A stretch of 8,662 nucleotides of DNA from Candidatus Bathyarchaeota archaeon (GCA_030601645.1 JAUWBQ010000061.1:1-8662); one strand, 5' to 3'. Positions 1 through 5,776 are shown, counted from the first letter of the stretch. Notes: a model not told the origin generated them from the letters alone. Numbers and translations are program-made.

Positions 1-915
1 ACCCCCCAGCCCCTCTCCAACGACACCATCCGCAGGGACTTCGCCTGGGTCTATGGGGGCAAGACCCAGGCCTTCAGCCTCTACATCCCCGAGCACCTCT
101 ACCTATACTACGGCAACAAGACCAGGGTCCCCACCGAGGACTACTCCGTTTATGTCACTCACCCACACGATGACGAGTACATGTCCACCATCATAGACAA
201 GTTCGACGAGATCGTGCTGGAGGAAGGCTACGACGAGAACCAGAAGGTAAACCTGGTCGTCGCCTTCATCCAGAGCCTCCCGTACACTACTGACGACGTC
301 TCAACGGGCTTCGACGAGTACGCGCGCTACCCCCTCGAGACCCTTGTAGAGGGTGGCGGAGACTGCGAGGACACATCCATCCTCGCATCAGCACTGCTCG
401 ACCCCATGGGCTTCGACGTGGTCCTGATCAGCCTGCCCGGGCACGTGGCCGTGGGGGTCGCCGTGGATGCCCTCGGGACCTACTGGCTCCACGAGGGGAC
501 GCAGTACTTCTACGTGGAGACCACCGGTGAGGGATGGGAGATCGGCGAGTTGCCTGACGCTCATCAGGGGGCGTCCGCCGTCATTTATCCCCTGCTTCCC
601 GTTCCCGTTTGCACTGTCAGTTGGGCTGCTTCCACGCGGAGCCATGAGGCGACCCTCGTCGCTGATGTGCAGAACCTTGGGACTGCGGAGGCCAGGGGTA
701 TAAAGCTCCGTGCGTTCTACGAGGGGGCGGGAGGCGTGATTTGGAACCCAGTGGAGAGCGAGTTCTTCGATCTGGCCGTCGGTGAGGAGATCCCCCCAAT
801 CATGCTCAAGCTTGATGAGCCGAGGAACGTGCACACCCGGATCGTGGTCTATGTTCTGGATCCCTTTGGGGCCGTGATGGACGAGAGCCACTCCGCGTGG
901 TTCGATACCGATTGA
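1..915 (+). CDS. Transglutaminase-like domain protein (5' end outside window)
   Basis: The frame is open from base 1, so the true start lies upstream; the Met at 181 is internal, because residues before it belong to the same conserved fold (FAWVYGGK, then a YLYYGNK stretch). 304 residues are visible. Transglutaminase-like (cysteine-peptidase fold) signature: YPLETLVEGGGDCEDTSILA with candidate catalytic Cys at visible residue 122, GHVAVGV with candidate His at about 148, and YVETTGEGWEIGE with an acidic residue (Glu, about 173) where the family's third catalytic residue is expected. From about residue 200 a beta-rich tail follows that looks like a CARDB/FxLYD-type sandwich. In archaea such proteins are often extracytoplasmic, but the N-terminus is missing, so a signal peptide cannot be checked. 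Substrate unknown; protease, transglutaminase or peptide-binding roles are all possible. No partner gene follows closely. Confidence 0.85.
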   Translation, partial: TPQPLSNDTIRRDFAWVYGGKTQAFSLYIPEHLYLYYGNKTRVPTEDYSVYVTHPHDDEYMSTIIDKFDEIVLEEGYDENQKVNLVVAFIQSLPYTTDDVSTGFDEYARYPLETLVEGGGDCEDTSILASALLDPMGFDVVLISLPGHVAVGVAVDALGTYWLHEGTQYFYVETTGEGWEIGELPDAHQGASAVIYPLLPVPVCTVSWAASTRSHEATLVADVQNLGTAEARGIKLRAFYEGAGGVIWNPVESEFFDLAVGEEIPPIMLKLDEPRNVHTRIVVYVLDPFGAVMDESHSAWFDTD

Positions 916-986
916 CGGCGCATCGGACCTCGGGCGGCGACGCGAAATGGTAATGAAAAGCCGTCCACTGGGTTCAATAGACGACT

Positions 987-1139
987 ATGGTTGATGTGCT
1001 GAGAAAGGAGCTCGCCATGGGCTTCGACGAGGCGGTGGAGCGCGTGGAGAGGATCGTCAAGGAGGAGGGGTTGCGGTTGAGATCTGCGGCTGAGATAAAC
1101 GCGGAACGTCTGGTCAGAGACATCCTCGCAGGGGTATGA
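987..1139 (+). CDS. Small ORF resembling the N-terminus of DUF302 proteins (50 aa)
   Basis: ATG at 987, TGA at 1137-1139, 50 residues. GFDEAVERVERIVKEEG resembles the opening helix of DUF302 proteins (pattern FDEAVERVKxALKEEGF), and EINAERLVRDIL resembles the following 'EIDVQ..LKE' segment. DUF302 proteins are usually about 130 residues, so this would be less than half a domain: either a decayed remnant, a short stand-alone version or a chance likeness. Codon composition is GC-rich and protein-like (GAG, GTG, CGC, CTC). No convincing Shine-Dalgarno site is seen just upstream. A T8 run at 1209-1216 could end its transcript. Function unknown. Confidence 0.4.
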   Translation: MVDVLRKELAMGFDEAVERVERIVKEEGLRLRSAAEINAERLVRDILAGV

Positions 1140-1208
1140 ACGAGCCGTTTCATTGCTGGAGCAACTTTGAACAGGCTAAATTATTGGTTTGATGCCCCTC
1201 TGTCGAAG

Positions 1209-1216
1209 TTTTTTTT
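1209..1216 (+). terminator. T8 run, candidate archaeal terminator
   Basis: Eight consecutive T, about 70 nt after the small 987-1139 ORF and before the promoter of the next gene. Archaeal RNA polymerase terminates on T-tracts without needing a hairpin, and none is obvious here. Confidence 0.4.
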
Positions 1217-1244
1217 AAGGTTATTATTTAATATCGATTAACGG

Positions 1245-1254
1245 TTTATATATA
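1245..1254 (+). promoter_or_regulatory. TATA box for the lamin-tail/MBL gene
   Basis: TTTATATATA in an AT-rich stretch; initiation about 25 nt downstream would fall near 1275, giving a short leader ahead of the GTG at 1293. A second AT-rich candidate (TTATTTAATA, about 1223-1232) would give a longer leader. Confidence 0.5.
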
Positions 1255-1278
1255 TGATAAAATTCATCTATCAATGAC

Positions 1279-1284
1279 GGAGGG
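1279..1284 (+). promoter_or_regulatory. Ribosome binding site deciding the GTG start at 1293
   Basis: GGAGGG, 8 nt before GTG 1293. It supports a GTG start followed directly by a signal peptide. The nearby ATG at 1274 is out of frame. Confidence 0.65.
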
Positions 1285-1292
1285 ACCTGTAC

Positions 1293-2828
1293 GTGAAATC
1301 TCTCAGACGAACCTTTGTATTATTCACCCTCTTTCTCATTCTCTCTTCATCCACGTCCTCCTTTGAAGTTATTGCACCTACATCAGGTCACGTGGTGATA
1401 AACGAGTTCGAGCTGAACCCTCCAGGAAACGACAACTACCTGAACGTGGAGGAGTGGGTGGAACTTTACAATCCTACCTCTGAAAGTATCGACATCAGCG
1501 GTTGGACGCTGTCGACTATCGGTGGAGAGACGGTCACCGTCTCTATACCGGAAGGCACCATGGTTGATACAAACGGTTACTATGTGTTTAGACGCGGCTC
1601 CCAGTGGCTTGACAACAACGCTGAGGCTGTCATATTGCGGGATGCTGAGGGAGAAGAGGTTGACAGGACTCCAGCGAAGAGTGACGATGACAATAACGAT
1701 TATTCCTGGGCGAGGTACTCCAATGGCCAAGACACGGACTCAGATACGGATTGGAGGTTCCAATCATCAACAGAGGGCGCTTCAAATGGAGGGGAATCCT
1801 CTCCTTTCCCGGAGCCTGAACCTGAGCCGGAGCCCGAGCCTGAACCCGAACCCTTACCTACCCTGACGCCGAGTCCTCCCCTCACGCCGCCCACGGAGAA
1901 TGTGACGGTGCATTTCATAAATATCGGTCAGGGAGACGCCATTTTCGTGGATACGCCCACCCGCGACATGCTCGTCGACGGAGGACCCCGGGCAGCGGGG
2001 GAGACCGTTGTCGACTACCTCCAAGCGCTTGATATCACACGGATAGATATTGTCGTGGCCACCCACCCCCACGCAGATCACATCGGTGGGCTGATCACCG
2101 TTCTCACCGAGTACAGCACATCTCAAATCCCCCTCGTCATCGACAGCGGATACGAAGCCACGACGGTCACCTACCGAGACTACATCACCTCGGTGGGGCA
2201 GAGAACCTTCCAGACTGCGGCTAGAGGGGACGGCTTCACCTTGGACGAAAGCGTCTACGTTACCATCCTCAACCCCACCAGCCCCGTGGAGTTCGATGAC
2301 GCCAACGACAACAGCGTAGTCTTGTTACTGCAGGTGTATAACGTGACTTTCCTGTTCACGGGAGACAGCGAAGCCATATCCGAGGCGAGCATACTGGCAG
2401 CGGGATTCGACCAGAGATACACGGTCCTGAAGGTCGGCCATCATGGTAGCCGGACCTCCACAAGCCCAGCGTACCTGGAGGCGATCGACCCCGATGTAGC
2501 CGTGATAAGCGTCGGGGAGGGGAATCGATACGATCACCCCCATCAGGAGACCTTGGACAAACTGGCCGCAGAGGGCCTGACCGTCTACAGGACCGATCTT
2601 CATGGAACCGTGGAGATAACCACGGACGGTGTTGATTATAGCGTTAGAACCGAGGAGCTCGGCCCATCAGATTCTCCATCGGAGCCAGAGCCTGAACCTG
2701 AGCCCGAACTTGAATCCGAATCTGAACCCGCTATCCCGGGGTTCAACTCATACCATATAGCTGCCGGAATCATATTAGCCTTAGCGATTATGCAAATGAT
2801 GTCGGAGAGAAATCAATACTCCCTTTAA
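1293..2828 (+). CDS. Secreted lamin-tail + ComEC-like metallo-beta-lactamase protein with PGF-CTERM-like tail
   Basis: 511 residues from GTG 1293. Signal peptide: basic KSLRR, then a hydrophobic stretch to about residue 22. Lamin-tail domain (LTD) about 34-165: VVINEFELNPPG, EEWVELYNP, IDISGWTL, then GYYVF and AVILRDAEGEEVDR. A low-complexity Glu-Pro linker spans 173-187. The metallo-beta-lactamase domain runs from about 204 to 455 and is of the ComEC/Rec2 C-terminal type: VHFINIGQGDAIFVDT, HPHADH (H258, H260, D262, H263), TGDSE (D358), VGHHGS (H383/H384) and DHPH (H415). A second Glu-Pro/Glu-Ser linker leads to IPGF, a short hydrophobic helix (about 487-502) and a polar end, which fits a PGF-CTERM archaeosortase signal or a C-terminal anchor. 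Family knowledge: ComEC-type MBL domains are associated with DNA processing, and LTDs are common in extracellular nucleases. Inference: a surface-held nuclease or phosphodiesterase acting outside the cell. All expected metal ligands appear present. It has its own promoter and no close operon partner. Confidence 0.92.
   Translation: MKSLRRTFVLFTLFLILSSSTSSFEVIAPTSGHVVINEFELNPPGNDNYLNVEEWVELYNPTSESIDISGWTLSTIGGETVTVSIPEGTMVDTNGYYVFRRGSQWLDNNAEAVILRDAEGEEVDRTPAKSDDDNNDYSWARYSNGQDTDSDTDWRFQSSTEGASNGGESSPFPEPEPEPEPEPEPEPLPTLTPSPPLTPPTENVTVHFINIGQGDAIFVDTPTRDMLVDGGPRAAGETVVDYLQALDITRIDIVVATHPHADHIGGLITVLTEYSTSQIPLVIDSGYEATTVTYRDYITSVGQRTFQTAARGDGFTLDESVYVTILNPTSPVEFDDANDNSVVLLLQVYNVTFLFTGDSEAISEASILAAGFDQRYTVLKVGHHGSRTSTSPAYLEAIDPDVAVISVGEGNRYDHPHQETLDKLAAEGLTVYRTDLHGTVEITTDGVDYSVRTEELGPSDSPSEPEPEPEPELESESEPAIPGFNSYHIAAGIILALAIMQMMSERNQYSL
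1809..1853 (+). repeat. Glu-Pro coding repeat between LTD and MBL domains
   Basis: Hexanucleotide-like repeat (GAGCCT/GAACCC variants) encoding a run of alternating Pro and Glu. It acts as an extended acidic spacer between the two folded domains. A related repeat recurs at 2682-2729. Confidence 0.8.
2682..2729 (+). repeat. Glu-Pro/Glu-Ser coding repeat before the C-terminal anchor
   Basis: Variants of GAGCCT/GAACCC/GAATCC encode EPEPEPEPELESESEP just before IPGF. Low-complexity spacers in this position are typical of proteins with a PGF-CTERM signal, where they may span the cell-envelope layer. Confidence 0.7.
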
Positions 2829-3120
2829 TCTATCTAAACATTCACTCCCCATCAACTCTCTCCATAATAACACTCATTCAAATGGAGTGCCTGGGGCGAG
2901 ATTTGATCCCCCGCTTTCCATCCGGCTTAGGTGCTTCAAACACACGGATCTAACATAGAAAGGTACAGTGGCTAGTATGCAGCAACTTCCGGCTCGGTCT
3001 TCTTTATCGGATCATGATGTTGTCTGCTTTTTATTGGAGCTCCAGCGTGGTTTTCGGGGCGGTATATTTCCCTCAACTCTCAAAATATGGATTTCTGATA
3101 CTTATTAGTAATCCTTAAAT
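2829..3120. other. Intergenic stretch between the MBL gene and the regulator leader
   Basis: Apart from the tRNA-like remnant at 2888-2972, no coding region is supported here. 2973-3060 is unremarkable mixed sequence. From about 3060 it becomes AT-rich and runs into the regulator promoter. No clear terminator hairpin follows the TAA at 2826; the downstream T-runs are short. Confidence 0.5.
2888..2972 (-). pseudogene. Degenerate tRNA-like sequence (Ser-UGA-like)
   Basis: Read on the minus strand from 2972 to 2888. The 3' end resembles a tRNA: T-arm GCGGG/CTCGC (2896-2914) enclosing ATCAAAT with two extra bases, so a 9-nt loop instead of 7, then CCCAGGC + A as acceptor 3' strand and discriminator. 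Upstream are an anticodon-like loop TTTGAAG (UGA, Ser) flanked by GTG/CAC, a variable region containing CCGGATGG, GTTAGATC as the D-arm 3' side, and TA at positions 8-9. The 5' acceptor strand GCCACTG pairs at only four of seven positions. About 85 nt long, consistent with a type II tRNA. No intact tRNA can be folded, so it is read as a remnant, possibly an old integration site. The sense is opposite to both flanking genes. Confidence 0.4.
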
Positions 3121-3121
3121 A
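3114..3121 (+). promoter_or_regulatory. TATA box for the first tandem-HTH regulator
   Basis: CTTAAATA in an AT-rich segment. Initiation about 25 nt on would fall near 3143, directly at the 3145-3168 inverted repeat, leaving a leader of roughly 220 nt before GTG 3363. Confidence 0.4.
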
Positions 3122-3144
3122 TGAGCCCCTGGCCTTTTAGGAAG

Positions 3145-3168
3145 AATATATCGGAAAACCGATATATT
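3145..3168. repeat. Perfect 10-bp inverted repeat with 4-nt loop (operator or leader hairpin)
   Basis: AATATATCGG (3145-3154), AAAA, CCGATATATT (3159-3168): ten matched pairs without mismatch. It sits at the predicted transcription start of the regulator, so it may be an operator for a dimeric HTH protein, or it may form a hairpin at the 5' end of the transcript. Confidence 0.7.
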
Positions 3169-3192
3169 GTAGATGTGTTCCACGCATCTACA
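3168..3192 (+). repeat. Second leader hairpin, 11 bp with one G-U pair
   Basis: TGTAGATGTGT pairs with ACGCATCTACA around a TCC loop, all pairs Watson-Crick except one T-G. It abuts the preceding inverted repeat, sharing base 3168, so the two could form a tandem or mutually exclusive structure in the leader RNA. Confidence 0.6.
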
Positions 3193-3200
3193 CAAAGGAA

Positions 3201-3206
3201 GGAAGG
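3201..3206 (+). promoter_or_regulatory. Candidate ribosome binding site for the His-rich leader peptide
   Basis: GGAAGG, 7 nt before ATG 3214, inside a purine-rich run of GGAA repeats. Confidence 0.4.
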
Positions 3207-3213
3207 CAAAAAG

Positions 3214-3324
3214 ATGGGGCGCCACGAGCACCGGGGGGAGACTCACCACACCCATGGAAGAGTCTGCGTACCGATCGTGCCCCCTCTCGTACCACGTGGA
3301 GGCGTGGTGGGGCCCATAGGCTAG
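3214..3324 (+). CDS. Possible 36-residue His-rich leader peptide
   Basis: ATG 3214 to TAG 3322-3324, 36 residues. The first 14 residues, MGRHEHRGETHHTH, hold five His. The rest (GRVCVPIVPPLVPRGG...) has one Cys, is rich in Val, Pro and Gly, and has no transmembrane helix. The same frame is open back to 3121, but an ATG there would overlap the TATA box, whereas 3214 has its own GGAAGG site. It lies in the leader of the tandem-HTH regulator, ends 38 nt before GTG 3363, and its last third overlaps two hairpins (3291-3308 and 3317-3330). It could be a regulatory upstream ORF, a small metal-binding peptide, or chance. No family recognised. Confidence 0.3.
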   Translation: MGRHEHRGETHHTHGRVCVPIVPPLVPRGGVVGPIG

Positions 3325-3330
3325 GGCCTA
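3291..3330 (+). repeat. Two short hairpins just before the regulator start
   Basis: ACCACG (3291-3296) pairs with CGTGGT (3303-3308) around TGGAGG. TAGGC (3317-3321) pairs with GCCTA (3326-3330) around TAGG. The TAG stop of the His-rich ORF (3322-3324) lies in the second loop. Together with 3145-3192 they make the leader unusually structured. Confidence 0.45.
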
Positions 3331-3362
3331 GGCAGAGGATGGTCTTCGGGGGATGCGTGAGA

Positions 3363-4463
3363 GTGAATCTGACTGATAAGGACATTCGGCTTCTATCAGC
3401 CCTAGGCAGGCGTCCCCTGGAGAGCGCATCGGTACTCTGCAAGGAGGTCGGCGTGACATCGGCCACCTTCTCCAAGAGGCTCAAGAAACTCTACGATAAC
3501 AAGATCCTTCTATCGATCTCGGCAGAGGTCAACTATCCCTCCCTGGGGCTGGAGCCCGTTTTCTACTTCCTGGAGTCCCCCTTCAGGTTCGTGAAGAGCG
3601 TCGAGCGGGCCCTCGACCTCCACCCCTACACGCGGTACAGGGTCAGGTCCCTGGGTGCCTTAAACGGGCTATACACGTTGTTCGCCGTGCCCGCTGGCAC
3701 ATTAAACCTTCTGAACGAGTTCGTCGAGAGGCTGGTTGGCCTCGGCTACGTCAAAGACTACTATTTCGATCTGTCCATGGGGCCCTGGGCCTACTCCGAG
3801 ACCGACTTCCAGTATTTCAACCTGGATGACGGCAGTTGGAGCTTCGACTGGAATCAATGGGAGTCGAGCGTCCTCATAGACTCGCCGCCTCATTCTTGCG
3901 CCGAAGGACGCCCCACCTCCGTCTTGCACGAGCTGGATGGCAGGGACATGAGGATCCTGAGGCAGCTCTCGATGAACGCGGCCAGGAGGAAGAAGGTCAT
4001 CGCCTCCGAGGCCAAGGTCCCGGACTATCACCTCAGCAGGCGGTGGAAGAAGCTCGAGAAGCACGTGATCGACAGCTACAGGGTCGTGGTCAACAGGGAG
4101 GCGTCGAAGCTGTTCGCCACGCTGATGTTCGAGTGCGACTGCACCGATCCCGTCAGGTGGAAGTTCACGAACGCGCTGCCGACGCTGCCCTTCCAGTCCA
4201 CCCTGATGCCGAGCGGCCGGGGCTTCCTCCTGCAGACGGCCATACACTCGTTGGATCTCCCGCAGCTCGGGAGAATACTCCAAAAATACTGTAGGGACGT
4301 CAGGGTGCTCTGGAGCGACTACTCATCGAGCATGCGCTACTGGTTCTGGGATGAACCCTTCCAGGGGGGTGAGTGGATCTCCAGCAGGGATTACATGGTG
4401 GATAGCGTCGTCGAGGCTCTGGCCGAGAAACAATCTCCTCAAAAACCTCGTTCCATTGGATGA
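3363..4463 (+). CDS. Tandem winged-helix regulator A (double Lrp/AsnC-like)
   Basis: 366 residues from GTG 3363. I prefer this start because GGGGGA (3348-3353) lies 9 nt upstream and the protein then begins NLTDKDIRLLSALG like an Lrp/AsnC N-terminus; ATG 3339 (374 aa) has a purine run directly touching it and no spacing. First winged helix about 1-58 (LTDKDIRLL...VTSATFSKRLKKLYDNKILLSISAEV). An effector/RAM-like alpha-beta segment follows (HPYTRYRVRSLGALNGLYTLFAVP). Second winged helix about 192-250 (LDGRDMRILRQL...VPDYHLSRRWKKLEKHVIDSYRVVV), then another alpha-beta segment ending WSDYSSSMRYWFWDEPF. The architecture implies a DNA-binding transcription regulator; ligand unknown. It is about half identical over its whole length to the gene at 5777-6841, which faces it. 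Siroheme-decarboxylase-type Lrp folds are an alternative, but no heme-pathway context is seen. Confidence 0.85.
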   Translation: MNLTDKDIRLLSALGRRPLESASVLCKEVGVTSATFSKRLKKLYDNKILLSISAEVNYPSLGLEPVFYFLESPFRFVKSVERALDLHPYTRYRVRSLGALNGLYTLFAVPAGTLNLLNEFVERLVGLGYVKDYYFDLSMGPWAYSETDFQYFNLDDGSWSFDWNQWESSVLIDSPPHSCAEGRPTSVLHELDGRDMRILRQLSMNAARRKKVIASEAKVPDYHLSRRWKKLEKHVIDSYRVVVNREASKLFATLMFECDCTDPVRWKFTNALPTLPFQSTLMPSGRGFLLQTAIHSLDLPQLGRILQKYCRDVRVLWSDYSSSMRYWFWDEPFQGGEWISSRDYMVDSVVEALAEKQSPQKPRSIG

Positions 4464-4493
4464 AACGAGCAGAGCGTTAAAGCCTGTTTTGGC

Positions 4494-4820
4494 TCAATAC
4501 ATCGATGAGAGGAAGCGCCTCATATCTCGCTCTCTGGCCACATGCTGGATGACTCGCTCTCCCTTTTCGGCGAGCAGGTAGATCTTCTTCGTCCTCCTAT
4601 CCTTCAACCTATTGGGAGCCTTATCTACGGATGTATCGACCTCCGATACGAGGCCGCTCGCTAACATAGACTCCAAGATGCGTTTGAACTGGTTCCAAGA
4701 CAGGTTCGAGGCGTACATTATCTGCGTCGGTTTGTTGACCCCCTTCTTGATGTTGTACAGAATGTCGATGTAGATCTCAAGTTTCGAGCGGCGAACATTT
4801 CTCACGAACCTTTCTTCCAT
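4494..4820 (-). CDS. Winged-helix protein of the HTH_45 type
   Basis: 108 residues from the ATG at 4820: MEERFVRNVRRSKLEIYIDILYN opens like PF14947-type (HTH_45) archaeal winged helices (RSKLEIxxDIL...KPTQIMYxSNLSWNQFKRILESMLASGLV), followed by the wing (KDRRTKKIYLLAEKGERVIQHV). AGAGG lies a few nt before this ATG. An alternative TTG at 4856 would add 12 residues and abut the stop of the upstream gene (TAA at 4857-4859), but it has a weak ribosome site. Single-domain proteins of this family are presumed DNA-binding regulators. It probably forms an operon with the Cys-containing gene 4857-5225 and is convergent with regulator A, whose stop lies 30 nt away. Confidence 0.82.
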   Translation of the reverse strand: MEERFVRNVRRSKLEIYIDILYNIKKGVNKPTQIMYASNLSWNQFKRILESMLASGLVSEVDTSVDKAPNRLKDRRTKKIYLLAEKGERVIQHVARERDMRRFLSSMY

Positions 4821-4856
4821 TCGGCCTCTGGGGCCCAACGATTCCAGTTTAATCAA

Positions 4857-5225
4857 TTAGCTCACATTCACATTGACGTTTGGAATAGCCGGTTTGCAGA
4901 CGTTGTCGACGACGACCTCCAGCCGTTCACCGATTCGAGTGAGCTTGGAATCGTAATCTATCGAGAGGTCGAGCATTCTCCTCCTGAAGGTGTTGATCTG
5001 CCGGCAATGGGCACAGGAAGTGTCCTCCTCGTCATAAGCGGAGCATGCCTCGATACGGGACAGAATGCCCGATAAAAAATGCATCTTATCTCTCTTTTCT
5101 TTCCTATCTTCGCAATGTAGGATCTTCGCGACGGTCTTCTTCACGAAACGGTTTTTATTCGAGCAGAAGTTGTCGATCATGTCGGCGTCTTGGTGAAAAA
5201 TGTCTGTGAGATCCTCGTTCTCCAT
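4857..5225 (-). CDS. Unrecognised Cys-containing protein (122 aa)
   Basis: Not recognised. ATG at 5225, TAA at 4857-4859. The sequence is charged and probably helical, without signal peptide or membrane segment. Cysteines: one in FCSNKNRF, one in LHCEDRKEK, ACSAYDEEDTSCAHC (one Cys, then a CxxC with an intervening His), and one in DNVCKPAI. The CxHC motif plus upstream Cys could hold a metal, but spacing matches no family I can name. The tail is NVNVNVS. The gene ends directly against the HTH_45 gene, so they are probably co-transcribed; a regulator plus small partner or sensor is plausible but only inferred. The 12-bp palindrome at 5277-5288 lies in its upstream region. Confidence 0.68.
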   Translation of the reverse strand: MENEDLTDIFHQDADMIDNFCSNKNRFVKKTVAKILHCEDRKEKRDKMHFLSGILSRIEACSAYDEEDTSCAHCRQINTFRRRMLDLSIDYDSKLTRIGERLEVVVDNVCKPAIPNVNVNVS

Positions 5226-5276
5226 GGAATACTGTGCACCGTGATGAACAAAAAAGGATTATTAGGATGATCTGAA

Positions 5277-5288
5277 AAGAACGTTCTT
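5277..5288. promoter_or_regulatory. Perfect 12-bp palindrome upstream of the minus-strand operon
   Basis: AAGAACGTTCTT, 52 nt upstream of the ATG at 5225. On the minus strand its flank reads TTTAAGAACG, so the palindrome overlaps a plausible TATA-like element (about 5286-5291). A protein bound here could block the promoter, as expected for an autoregulated HTH operon. Confidence 0.45.
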
Positions 5289-5633
5289 AAATCTGACGAT
5301 TCCTTTATGAAAAGCCGCGCTACAATGCTAAAAAAACATAGAAAATCTTCAAAAGATATGTTTTGTTTGCGCCGCTATCGCTATGTCGATGCAAATAAGG
5401 TGGAAAAATCATATGGAAAATATGTTTCTTCGAGATTTCGGTGTTTATTTCTCATAATAGACCTTGTTTTTTTGGTGTTTTTTAATTGACGAAACGTCTC
5501 ACGGTATTCAAAACTATAAAAATGGATGATGTTTTCACCTATTTTTCCATGTTTACGGCAAGGCCACTGACTGCACGGGCACGCGCATTCCCAGATGATG
5601 GTTTTCGATGAAGTCTTAGAAATTCACAATCAC

Positions 5634-5639
5634 TTTATA
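5634..5639 (+). promoter_or_regulatory. TATA box for the 34-residue ORF
   Basis: TTTATA (in CACTTTATAC) centred about 25 nt before ATG 5662, the spacing expected for a leaderless or near-leaderless archaeal transcript. Confidence 0.4.
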
Positions 5640-5661
5640 CAGACTGCTAGATGGAGCGGTT

Positions 5662-5766
5662 ATGGCGGATCGTGTCGAGGAAGACGTAGCCATTAGTTCA
5701 AAAAAAGAAGAGATGATGTTTCTTGAGAGGCTTCGTAAGAAGCTGGGCACGGTCGGGCCCGTCTAG
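5662..5766 (+). CDS. Possible 34-residue microprotein
   Basis: ATG 5662 to TAG 5764-5766. The peptide MADRVEEDVAISSKKEEM continues as MFLERLRKKLGTVGPV: acidic first third, then a basic amphipathic helix. Codon use is balanced, unlike the AT-rich spacer upstream. A TATA box sits about 25 nt upstream, and GGAG (5653-5656) lies 5 nt before the ATG, so both leaderless and ribosome-site-driven initiation are possible. It converges on regulator B, whose stop is 10 nt away. No family recognised. It could also be the tail of a lost longer gene, but the frame-proper start signals argue for a real small gene. Confidence 0.42.
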   Translation: MADRVEEDVAISSKKEEMMFLERLRKKLGTVGPV

Positions 5767-5776
5767 CATTCCAGCG

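Larger units (their letters stand above)
5226..5661. other. AT-rich intergenic region
   Basis: 436 bp without a confident gene. It holds the 5277-5288 palindrome. It also holds an AT-rich 60-codon open frame (5307-5489, + strand) whose Lys-rich start and Phe/Leu-rich end come from A- and T-runs and which lacks a ribosome site. T-tracts at 5467-5473 and 5478-5483 could terminate plus-strand transcripts. TATA-like elements lie at 5514-5521 (CTATAAAA) and 5634-5639. Composition clearly differs from the GC-rich genes around it. Confidence 0.5.

Noticed and set aside
388..891. 167-codon minus-strand frame inside the transglutaminase gene
   Set aside because: Antisense to a gene with clear catalytic motifs, with no ribosome site or domain.
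1700..1918. Minus-strand frame with a Gly-Ser repeat
   Set aside because: It is the antisense reading of the Glu-Pro coding repeat in the LTD/MBL gene.
1809..2729. Could the two GAGCCT-type repeat clusters be a CRISPR or other array?
   Set aside because: Both clusters are in frame, encode Glu-Pro/Glu-Ser linkers, and lack spacers.
3121..3213. Extension of the His-rich ORF back to ATG 3121
   Set aside because: This ATG overlaps the TATA box and the frame runs through both perfect hairpins; ATG 3214 with its own GGAAGG is more likely.
3836..4294. Long frames inside regulator A on both strands (also 3702-4283 minus)
   Set aside because: They are high-GC shadow frames of a clearly homologous protein; their Arg/Gly/Ala-rich translations show no domain.
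5307..5489. 60-codon plus-strand open frame (Lys-rich start, hydrophobic end)
   Set aside because: AT-rich codon use unlike neighbouring genes, no ribosome site, and its hydrophobic tail is simply the translation of two T-tracts. Kept only as part of the intergenic note.
5523..5612. 29-codon ORF starting MDDVFTYFSMF
   Set aside because: Its ATG directly follows the TATA-like CTATAAAA, leaving no room for a transcript start, and no ribosome site is present.
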